Positions 8,194 to 15,244 of a stretch of DNA of 45,540 nucleotides are shown one piece after another. The notes under the pieces were generated by a model, which was not told the DNA's origin, searched no databases, and saw only the letters and a list, made by a program, of their open reading frames with translations. Location of the stretch: positions 1 to 45,540 of the forward strand of contig JAJDZJ010000019.1 of NCBI GenBank assembly GCA_022824685.1, in the 5' to 3' direction. This stretch comes from Caldilineaceae bacterium (GTDB taxonomy: Bacteria; Chloroflexota; Anaerolineae; Caldilineales; Caldilineaceae). Both the position numbers and the translations under genes were made by a program. Every line of letters starts with the position of its first letter. Positions within the stretch are counted from its first letter, which is position 1.

Positions 8194-9168
8194 TCACTCC
8201 GAATTCAGGTTATAGTCTATTGCATATCTCGCACCAGCAAGAAAACCTTCTGTCACTATGATTGCGTACATGTTGTCCAAGTAAGCGGCTGGGACTTCCG
8301 TTCGAGAAGGAAGAGGAAGGTTCATTTCTTCGTGCGTAACCATTTCTGGCCAGCGAAACCTCCACAGGAGACATTCCCTAAGGTTTGACAAGGCTTTCTG
8401 CTCTTCTTCAGTCACTACGATAAATTCGTCAAACAACTCAACATACAAGCAAAAGAGATAGCCACCATAGATCTGAACCACATTCATATAGTGAGCACTC
8501 ATAATCTCATTCTTGGCACTAAGAGTAACATTCGGCAGGACTCCCTGTTGGGGTGGGGACTTCCCCCAACCTAGGCTAAGCAAGACCCGAGGATTAAAGT
8601 GAACTAGCCCTGAAGTGAGCCGGTAGATAAAATCGTAAACGATCTCTAGGATTCCTGGGTCAGTTTTTTCAGCAATTGCTCTTGTTGACGGCTTGAGTCT
8701 TCGCCTGTTTGCGGTAAAGGATGGCCAACCATTGCTCCTCCAAAAGAGCGTGAGTTCATCGATCCACTTCACGCTTTCTGCCTGTGCTGGAGGCGAAGGC
8801 AGGATGGGCTGGAACGGACGAAATAACCGAAAAAAGGCGTGTTGGTCATTCAATTCGTTCAGGGCCTCAAGATTAGATAGGTGATTCACTACTATTTCGC
8901 GGCTTTCCTCCGGAACGCTAGAAAGAAAGCGCAATAGTATGATTTCTTCTGCTACTGCTCTAAGGGCTGGCATGAAAAAGAATGCCTCGGCTGTGTTTTC
9001 ACTTGCAGCGAGATCTACAAGCTCAAAGGCCTTGACAAAGGATGCCTTAAGGCATGTGGAAAAAGGATTCCGTCTATCAAAGTGTATCGCCGCTGTTCTG
9101 TCGATCAGCGGCTTAAGAGTCTTGAGTCTGGTAGCAAGTGGGGCAAGCATTTTAGTCATATTGGTCAC
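8194..9168 (-). CDS. unrecognised helical protein, 3' end supplied by an insertion element
   Basis: A 324-residue, mostly helical protein without signal peptide or membrane segment. [22 protein letters not shown] near residue 65 and [19 protein letters not shown] near residue 200 recall uncharacterised HEPN-like/DUF5677-type proteins, where an arginine-acidic helix and a late histidine are conserved; this resemblance is weak and unproved. Its last five residues (NLNSE) and the TGA stop are read from the right inverted repeat of the insertion element (8196-8212), so the natural C terminus was probably lost or changed. Base composition is AT-rich like the helicase operon, pointing to joint acquisition. 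Function unknown. Confidence 0.6.
   Translation of the reverse strand: MTNMTKMLAPLATRLKTLKPLIDRTAAIHFDRRNPFSTCLKASFVKAFELVDLAASENTAEAFFFMPALRAVAEEIILLRFLSSVPEESREIVVNHLSNLEALNELNDQHAFFRLFRPFQPILPSPPAQAESVKWIDELTLFWRSNGWPSFTANRRRLKPSTRAIAEKTDPGILEIVYDFIYRLTSGLVHFNPRVLLSLGWGKSPPQQGVLPNVTLSAKNEIMSAHYMNVVQIYGGYLFCLYVELFDEFIVVTEEEQKALSNLRECLLWRFRWPEMVTHEEMNLPLPSRTEVPAAYLDNMYAIIVTEGFLAGARYAIDYNLNSE
8196..8212 (-). repeat. right terminal inverted repeat
   Basis: ACTCCGAATTCAGGTTA, perfect complement of 7687-7703. Read on the minus strand it encodes the last residues of the neighbouring gene, with the TGA stop at its inner edge. Confidence 0.85.
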
Positions 9169-9998
9169 TATCGAAGGCCCAAAGGGCCGAATGCGCTTAG
9201 ACCGAATCCGGAGTCTAACTGCAGCAAGTCAAGTAGAGTGCCAAATGACTGTCCGAGAGTTGGAAAGAGGGCCTTCTGACCAGCCAAGTTAGAGCACTTG
9301 ATCCATCAATGAAATTCGCCAAGAAATCTGGATCCGCTTCGGTATCAAGTTCGAGCGGTTTGAGAAATGGACCTCCGTAGGTTATTGATCGGGACAACTG
9401 TTGAACCCTTTCGAGTAAGTAGCCAGTTTTCTTTGGCGACGATATGATCTCTTGTGGACGTCTGTCTGTACAGCAAATTACGGGAGGAAAGTGCGACCGA
9501 TTCTCGCAGCACCGCACAGATGCACGAAGAAAACCTGCTACGCCTTTGGTGTTCTCCGCGCCCCTCCGCGGATCAGAAAAAATTGCTTTCCGCTCCCTCT
9601 TCGCCGCAGCACAAATCATCCTTAATCTCCCAAATCCCCCTAAATCACAGTTCAGACTACGCCCCTCCGCGGATCGAACTCGTACGGCTTCCCCAATTCG
9701 TCGACGGAACTTGGTCTCTACGAGTGACAGATCAGCACCAGGCAAGTCGAAGTCTGCCAGAGAAAAGCCGCCGCTCCACCCGGCAGGCTTACTCCTGATT
9801 GATAAGAAACAGGCGGTGGATGTCGGATAGTTGGATTGTCATTCGGCTAGAGTTTCCTAAACTTTATTGTCTGTTCGGCGATATGTTTTTCGGGGCCTAG
9901 CAGGTAGAGGAGCAGGGGTCTAATGAATTGCGAAAAGGAATCGCTCCTCGTGATTCTGGCCATTCTTTCCCAGATCACACCCTTTTGATACAGTAATT
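9169..9998. other. degenerate stretch without a confident gene
   Basis: About 830 bases. The minus-strand frame 9215-9745 is open for 176 codons. Only its second half looks protein-like (KKTGYLLERVQQL, then a PLELDTEADPDFL segment); the first half has skewed composition and crosses the repeat pair at 9559-9675. It may be a decayed gene fragment; a vague similarity to AbiEi-type antitoxin C termini is not strong enough to name it. No RNA gene is seen. Confidence 0.4.
9559..9675 (+). repeat. two direct copies of a 16-bp sequence
   Basis: CGCCCCTCCGCGGATC occurs at 9559-9574 and again at 9660-9675, spaced 101 bases. Each copy contains the self-complementary CCGCGG. It may be a pair of dispersed intergenic repeats left in the degenerate stretch. 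Confidence 0.6.
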
Positions 9999-10694
9999 CT
10001 AACCCCTGAATATTATTCCCTTGAGTCTTGATGCTTTTTCGGCTAGTTTTCGCACTTCATTTACCTGTGTTTCCAGTGCATTCAGACGCTGCAATATTTT
10101 TCCAGTGTCGGAGCTTGTCTCAGAAGTGAATTCCTTCTCCAAACTATCCATCCGCTGGACCAAGGCTCCACGAAGTTCTGCACCAACTTGCTCTGTGGTT
10201 GCTTGAGTTCCATTGGTGATACTCTTTTCCAGAATGTCAATTCGTTGAATTAGCGCTCCTCTTAATTCAGCACCGGCGCGTCCAGTGGCGGACTCAGTTC
10301 CGGCAGTAACCTCGCTTCCCAATTTGTCTATGTGCTGTATCAGCGCGGACTGCAGGTCTTTCCCAACCCGTTCTGTTGTGGTCTGGGTATTCTCTACCAG
10401 ATCTTCTCTTAGACCGTCCATTCGTTGAGAAAGAGCTGTTCGCATCTCTATTAGTAACTCCCTCATCTCTGATGCTCTCAAAGCGTCAATTACGCGACCG
10501 CTTAAGTCAACCAAGGACCCAATTTCAACAACAAGGTTTTCAACGGAATCTTGGAGCAATTGTGATCGTTTGCCAGTCTCATCCAATAGTTGTGCAGCTG
10601 TCTTCATTTGTCCCAACTCTTCGGAGATCCGCAAGATGCTTTCTTCCGCTTCAAGGATCGTTTCGCTAATGTCATCATTCGATTCTTGTGTCAT
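9999..10694 (-). CDS. coiled-coil protein with three 30-residue tandem repeats
   Basis: A 231-residue soluble protein predicted to be almost entirely helical. Residues 103-132, 133-162 and 163-192 are three near-identical 30-residue units with the pattern T-x-x-T-E-x-V-G-x-E-L-(R)-x-A-L-I-Q-R-I-D-x-L-E-K. A more divergent unit precedes them (~78-102) and a shortened one follows (LQRLNALETQVNEV). The spacing suits a long oligomeric coiled coil. The first 70 residues are acidic and also helical. The ATG at 10694 overlaps the last 20 bases of the nuclease-helicase gene, so the two are translationally coupled and probably work together. I recognise no named family; a scaffold or sensor role is an inference from shape and linkage only. 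Confidence 0.75.
   Translation of the reverse strand: MTQESNDDISETILEAEESILRISEELGQMKTAAQLLDETGKRSQLLQDSVENLVVEIGSLVDLSGRVIDALRASEMRELLIEMRTALSQRMDGLREDLVENTQTTTERVGKDLQSALIQHIDKLGSEVTAGTESATGRAGAELRGALIQRIDILEKSITNGTQATTEQVGAELRGALVQRMDSLEKEFTSETSSDTGKILQRLNALETQVNEVRKLAEKASRLKGIIFRG
10119..10388 (-). repeat. three 90-bp in-frame tandem repeats
   Basis: Codons 103-192 of the coiled-coil gene form three 90-bp units. The second and third are the most alike (AELRGALIQRID versus AELRGALVQRMD). Their similarity suggests expansion by slippage or unequal exchange. Confidence 0.75.
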
Positions 10695-13600
10695 CCTGTC
10701 CTCCTAACGGCTTCAAACTGTAGAATCCGCTAATCTCTCTGACGGTTTCAAAAACATTGGATGAAATTGCGTCGAGGGCAGCAAGCCGCACGCGATCGTC
10801 ATGTCTTCGCCCAACCTGAAGTAGATGGCGCGCAAAGTCCAAACCGTCTTCCCCGGCACACATGGATTTGGCAACACTACTCACTGCACCAGGGCGCCAG
10901 CGCATGATGTCCTGCAATAATTCAACCCGTATCCAGTCCATATTTAGTCTTTCATTGCGTGCCCAGACGAAAAGCGTCGCCATCTCCTCAAGCACACTCT
11001 GTTCGGTTTCCCCAGGGCTCGCCGCGCGGGCGCATACAGAGAGGTACCTTAACGCGATGTTTTCGGGGTCGGCTTCTAACATTCGACGCGTGGTACCAAT
11101 TAGACCACGCAGCTTTCCCAAATCGTCGCCATCTTTTTGCTTTTCCAAGTCATCTAGTACTCCTCTAACCCCTGCTAATCCGATCTGTCGGAAAGACTTA
11201 CGTCGCCATTCATTGAGATCCTTTGTGAACGGCGATTCCTCCAAATAGGCCAGAATCGAAGCACGGAAACTTTCGCTGTCTTCAAAGTCCCGGCACAGTT
11301 GCACCATGTTTCGAATTGCTTCTTTCCTTTTGGCGACCACCGCGTCGTAAATGAAGTCAACCAAAACGTCTACCGCTTGTTCCACCGCCTCCGAAAGGCC
11401 TTGGGCTTCTACCCGATTTACTTGCTGATGCACAAATCCTGGGAACTTGTACCTAGCAAGATATGTCGACAAACATTCACGAATCTTGTCGACGTCGCCG
11501 TCACCTGTTTCGACCAAGAACCACCCTTTCTGCCTCGGCTCCAACTCTACATAATGCACTGTGTAGTCATTCACGATGCCCAGAATCCTCAGCCGGTAGA
11601 TGCATTTCTCTCTTTGGCTACATTCTTCTTCGTTCTGAAATGGAATGTTTACAGTACTGTTACCGCCTCCGCTTCCGTAGACACTCTTCAGAAATTTTTG
11701 CCAAAGTTCGGTTAGTCTGCTCTTTTCTTCTTCCCGACCACTAAACGAATTGAGCAAGAAGTACAAGGGGATTAGTATGTCGGCCTGACTGCCCTTCTCT
11801 TGCATCGCCTTCAAATTAGCAGTGGCGTTCGAGTGATCAGGCTCATCAAGGATTTCTGATATCGCTTTGTCTGACCCTGCGTCAATATAGATTACTGTGC
11901 AGTGGGCCTGGTCTCCATCTCTGCCAGCGCGACCGGCCTCCTGATAAAACTGTTCCACCGATGCAGGCATGACGTAATGAATGGTATACCTAATATTTCT
12001 CTTGTCGATTCCCATTCCGAATGACTTTGTTGCTACGATTTCTCCCAGTTTGTTTTGAGAGAATCTCTGCTGTAATTCCCTTTTGTGCTTCTTCCAGAGT
12101 TCTCGCAATTCGCTCTCCGGAGGAGGACCATCCTTACCTTGGTGAAGGTGACTCCAATCGTTAGAGAAACTTCGCGGCACTTTCCCTCCATAATAGTTCC
12201 TGTGCCCCAGTGTTTTGGCAATCTGAGCAATGCCTAGTTTGCCATTCACGTGAGGACAGAACACAAGTCCACCCGTTGTCTTTTGGCCGTCAAGCCCTTC
12301 GAATTCTGCTGTGGTCATATTCAACATTTGCGGTAAGTCTTTACTAATCGAAAGCAGTGCCTCGGTCCGGCCCTTGTTTGTAATCGGTCGGACCGTAAAC
12401 TTCAACTCCTTCCTATCAAAGGAATCGGGACGGATGATTGCCTCTTCGGGGTCTATACGCAATTCCGCCTGCACATCTTCCAGTACAGCGTAGGATGCCG
12501 TGCCAGTAAGTGCGACTAAAGTTGGCACTGCCTCAGTATTGTGATCCTTACAATAGCGCTGCAAGCTCAAAGGGAGATTTAGGTATGCGGGCCGAAAATC
12601 ATGCCCCCATTCTGAGAGGCAATGTGCCTCGTCCAGAGCAACTAGGGGGATAGGATTGCGCCTCGTGACGTTCTGCAGTTCATCGCGGAATCTTTCTGAC
12701 TGCAATCTTTCGGGAGACACATAAACAAAATTCAATTTTCCTTCGGCCATTTCACTCATTGCTTTTTGAATGTCCTCAGTTTGACTCGAGATTCCTTCCG
12801 TTGAGTCTATGCACATCTCCTTCAGACTACGGACTTGGTCATCCATTAGGGAAACTATTGGATCTACATTTAGAGTCATTCCTGGCATGAGCATTCCAAC
12901 AAACTGATAAATTAGCGATTTACCGCCCCCAGTTGGCAGAAGCACGATTGTATGCTTACCTTGCAGCAGACGCGTAATGGATCGCACCTGCCCATTGTTG
13001 AATTTCCTTTTTCGAAACACTAATTGAAGGAAGCGTGTAAGAACATCCTCTGAGAGCTGGAGATCGTTTTCTGGCTGGTCATTTGTCCCGGGAGCCCATA
13101 GTAAGGCCCGATCAGTGCGACTGCCAATGGCACGTCTGATTCGTAGTGCATTAGAGGTCAGGCAAGGCGCCAGTTGTTCCAGTCGAGGACCGCAGTGCCC
13201 TTCTCCTAAGAGTAGGCTGTTTGAAATAACAGCATCGTATTCGCCATCCGCCCGATCGACGAATCTCACATAGTGGTCAGCGTCTCCAATCCCCTTCCCG
13301 CCTATCACTTCTAACTGGAAGTCCGGAGGTCCAATGCTCAAATTTGGCTGGACTGTCATGGTGATCTCCCAGAGCTCCCTTAGCATCTGGAAGGCGTCTG
13401 CTACAACTGGGATGTCTTCCTCTATGGCTAAGATCCTTTGTGGTCGAGAAGCGTCCAGAGCACCATGGCGATACATCATTACCAATCCACGCATACATCT
13501 CTGCAGTGCAAGAGGTCGGAGTAATAAATGCCAGGCTGCACGATGAATAAGAGAAGAATCCACTGCCTTTTTTGCAGAACCCAGTTGTGCCACTACTTCG

Positions 13601-13941
13601 AGTGATTGGAGTTCTTCCCCCTGGGCATCAGCCCATGCTGTACGAAGCCAATCATCAAGGCGGGAACGAACCTTCTCAGCCTCAACTCTCAATACCTTCC
13701 ATCCTCCTGCCTGCAAGGTACTGTCGCGAAATCTGTCCTTACTACGCTGGGATGGTTCAAGGTGCTGGTTGCCGTCGACTTCGATCACCCATCGAAGTCG
13801 ACTCATTTGAACCGCTAAGTCCACCCGATTGTCGGATAACGCGGTTGCTGCACCCCCACCCACCAAGTCTGTAATAAGGGCCTGTCGTTGAACGGCCCCA
13901 CTTGCACTAGGCCCTAACTTGGCAATTAGGCCTGCATACAA
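10675..13941 (-). CDS. nuclease-RecQ helicase fusion protein
   Basis: A 1088-residue two-part enzyme. Residues ~38-90 look like a DUF559/Vsr-type PD-(D/E)XK nuclease: RVDLAV (Asp41), WVIEVDGNQH (Glu54, Asp56), then a QR..DRFRD...AGGWKVLRVEA run. Residues ~300-700 form a RecQ-family helicase: LLPTGGGKS (338-342), VSLMDDQV, YVSPERL, DEAHCLSEWGHDFRP (DEAH 437-440, with the RecQ aromatic-rich loop), LTGTAS, ATKSFGMGIDKRNIRY and QEAGRAGRDGD (667-). A winged-helix-like CIYRLRILGIVNDYTV follows near 780, then ~300 helical residues. The likely role is ATP-driven unwinding and cleavage of DNA, probably in defence. The only upstream start is a TTG at 13941 with no good ribosome-binding site, three bases after an in-frame TAG. 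The N terminus probably continued into the upstream frame before mutation. It overlaps the coiled-coil gene by 20 bases. Confidence 0.85.
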   Translation of the reverse strand: MYAGLIAKLGPSASGAVQRQALITDLVGGGAATALSDNRVDLAVQMSRLRWVIEVDGNQHLEPSQRSKDRFRDSTLQAGGWKVLRVEAEKVRSRLDDWLRTAWADAQGEELQSLEVVAQLGSAKKAVDSSLIHRAAWHLLLRPLALQRCMRGLVMMYRHGALDASRPQRILAIEEDIPVVADAFQMLRELWEITMTVQPNLSIGPPDFQLEVIGGKGIGDADHYVRFVDRADGEYDAVISNSLLLGEGHCGPRLEQLAPCLTSNALRIRRAIGSRTDRALLWAPGTNDQPENDLQLSEDVLTRFLQLVFRKRKFNNGQVRSITRLLQGKHTIVLLPTGGGKSLIYQFVGMLMPGMTLNVDPIVSLMDDQVRSLKEMCIDSTEGISSQTEDIQKAMSEMAEGKLNFVYVSPERLQSERFRDELQNVTRRNPIPLVALDEAHCLSEWGHDFRPAYLNLPLSLQRYCKDHNTEAVPTLVALTGTASYAVLEDVQAELRIDPEEAIIRPDSFDRKELKFTVRPITNKGRTEALLSISKDLPQMLNMTTAEFEGLDGQKTTGGLVFCPHVNGKLGIAQIAKTLGHRNYYGGKVPRSFSNDWSHLHQGKDGPPPESELRELWKKHKRELQQRFSQNKLGEIVATKSFGMGIDKRNIRYTIHYVMPASVEQFYQEAGRAGRDGDQAHCTVIYIDAGSDKAISEILDEPDHSNATANLKAMQEKGSQADILIPLYFLLNSFSGREEEKSRLTELWQKFLKSVYGSGGGNSTVNIPFQNEEECSQREKCIYRLRILGIVNDYTVHYVELEPRQKGWFLVETGDGDVDKIRECLSTYLARYKFPGFVHQQVNRVEAQGLSEAVEQAVDVLVDFIYDAVVAKRKEAIRNMVQLCRDFEDSESFRASILAYLEESPFTKDLNEWRRKSFRQIGLAGVRGVLDDLEKQKDGDDLGKLRGLIGTTRRMLEADPENIALRYLSVCARAASPGETEQSVLEEMATLFVWARNERLNMDWIRVELLQDIMRWRPGAVSSVAKSMCAGEDGLDFARHLLQVGRRHDDRVRLAALDAISSNVFETVREISGFYSLKPLGGQDDTRIE

Positions 13942-13944
13942 GGC

Positions 13945-14452
13945 CTATTCTTCTGCACTACATATGTTCTGCAAGTCAGCTGGAAGAATCTGCCTAAGCG
14001 TAGTGCAGTCATCTTTCCATGGAAGGTCCAGCAAATCCTTTGCCGACTCTAGTAGTTGGAAAATGCTTCCTTCAGGCCATAGGTAATCGCTAATTGTGAA
14101 TCTGATCTCTTTCTCGTCCGTTTCTTCCCAACGCAGAAACTCGCTACCTAGGCCAGCAAGGAGGACTCGCTCCCAGTCTGGATCTACATATGTAGGATTG
14201 CCGCGGGCGGCAATTTTGTCGCAGACGGCAGTAATTGCCGCCAATGCGGGGTCGTCAGTCTCGGTAAAATCATGATAATCTGATTCGATTACTCCGTGCT
14301 GATTCGATTACTCCGTGCGCGTTAAATTGAAGCAACTCGTCCAAATGGGAGCGCCATTCTTCCTCTCCCAGATTGTCCAGAGAATCCCATACTCCCAAAC
14401 GACCTGAGGCCGTATATCTTACTCTGTTCATATTTGTCAGTTTGCCCTGCAT
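13945..14452 (-). pseudogene. broken 5' part of the nuclease-helicase gene (frameshift plus amber)
   Basis: From ATG 14452 the frame runs 51 codons (MNRVRYTASGRLGVWDSLDN onward), then enters a second copy of a 19-bp tandem repeat and stops at 14270. If one repeat copy is removed, the frame continues without a break through DYHDFTETDDPALAAITAV to AEE and a TAG at 13945-13947, giving about 162 codons. That TAG is in the same frame as the nuclease-helicase, and the residues around it (SAEE-stop-ALYAGLIAKLGP) read as one helix. I infer that 10675-14452 was once a single gene of about 1250 codons. The piece itself matches no family I know. It begins only 29 bases after the aldolase gene on the same strand. 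Confidence 0.7.
14281..14318 (+). repeat. perfect 19-bp tandem duplication
   Basis: TGATTCGATTACTCCGTGC occurs twice head to tail (14281-14299 and 14300-14318). Nineteen is not a multiple of three, so the second copy shifts the reading frame of the minus-strand gene. Loss of one copy restores the frame exactly. Confidence 0.95.
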
Positions 14453-14481
14453 TCAGTAAGAGTTAATTCAGTTTCGATCCA

Positions 14482-15231
14482 TCACAACCCCGGGGCCACC
14501 TGCAACACCGTCACACCCATCTCGACGTATTTGTCCCGCTCCTCCGCGCTCGCCGCGCCCAAACTCACCTGCACAGGACTGTCCTTCATCTGCGCCAGCA
14601 CGTGGCCGATGCACTCGTCAACCGTATTGAACGGACTGTGCGGCAGACTCTCCATGCTGAACCGCAGGTCGTTCGGCCCGAATGCCAGCAGGTCGACGCC
14701 CGGCTTGGCCAGTTTGCCGGCGTTGATGACCGCCTCCACCGATTCCAGCTGGATCGCCAGAAAGCCGTTGCTGTTCCACCAGTCCGCGTAGGCAAGGCGG
14801 TCGATGGAGGCCGGGTCGGTCGGCTCGCCGAAGGCCCTCAGATTGCGGCGGTTGACTCCACCTGAGCTGCGGTGCCCCACTTGGGGGTAGTAAAAGTAGT
14901 CGATGGCCTCATCTACCTCGGCCGTAGTCTGAACTTCCGGCACCATGATGCCGGTCGGACCCAGATCGAGGAAGCGCCCGACCAAGTATGTGTGCCGAGT
15001 ATGTTGAATGCGGAACTGCACAGGGATCCCCAGCTTTTCGGCGTGCCCGCAGAAGTTTTCCAGGTCGATTTCACAAAAGGCCGTGTGCTGGCTATCTACG
15101 TAGACGAAGCTGTAGTCGCCCTGGGCCAGCAAATCTTCCAGCTGGGTCTGATTGAAATAAACCTGCGCGCCAACCCCAAAAATCAGTTCGCCGCTGTGTA
15201 TTCGTTCTTTCAGATTGGAAACGTCCGCCAT
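14482..15231 (-). CDS. HpcH/HpaI family aldolase
   Basis: A 249-residue class II pyruvate aldolase-type TIM barrel. Family landmarks are VYVDSQHTAF near residue 43, a PEVQ segment after GIMVP, QLESVEAV carrying the metal-binding glutamate, and FGPNDL with the metal-binding aspartate near residue 190. Members cleave 4-hydroxy-2-oxo acids to pyruvate or glyoxylate plus an aldehyde using Mg or Mn. It is the last gene of a long minus-strand string, 13 bases after the ThDP enzyme, so it may work on the same intermediate. A second, divergent aldolase lies at 27073. The AT-rich island begins immediately downstream. Confidence 0.88.
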   Translation of the reverse strand: MADVSNLKERIHSGELIFGVGAQVYFNQTQLEDLLAQGDYSFVYVDSQHTAFCEIDLENFCGHAEKLGIPVQFRIQHTRHTYLVGRFLDLGPTGIMVPEVQTTAEVDEAIDYFYYPQVGHRSSGGVNRRNLRAFGEPTDPASIDRLAYADWWNSNGFLAIQLESVEAVINAGKLAKPGVDLLAFGPNDLRFSMESLPHSPFNTVDECIGHVLAQMKDSPVQVSLGAASAEERDKYVEMGVTVLQVAPGL

Positions 15232-15244
15232 GCCTGTGCCTCCC

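Larger units (their letters stand above)
7687..8212 (+). mobile_element. IS982-family element remnant, internally deleted
   Basis: A 526-base stretch bounded by perfect 17-bp inverted repeats (TAACCTGAATTCGGAGT at 7687-7703 and its complement at 8196-8212). It encodes the N-terminal part of an IS982-type transposase with one nonsense codon, and the catalytic C-terminal half is missing. The outermost TA at both ends may be a two-base target duplication with 15-bp inverted ends; IS982 elements usually make longer duplications, so the boundary is uncertain. The element is incapable of transposing itself but could be moved in trans, like a MITE. It sits at the left edge of the AT-rich island, five bases before the rhamnosidase ATG. 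Confidence 0.8.

Noticed and set aside
9215-9745. A 176-codon minus-strand frame as an antitoxin gene
   Set aside because: Only the second half looks protein-like, the first half crosses repeats, and the AbiEi resemblance is too weak to name.
13945-13947. Amber codon as a site of programmed recoding (for example pyrrolysine)
   Set aside because: No recoding hairpin or pyrrolysine genes are visible, and a second lesion in the same gene makes simple decay more likely.
14281-14318. Repeat pair as a CRISPR array
   Set aside because: The two copies are directly adjacent with no spacer, inside a coding frame, and no cas gene is present.
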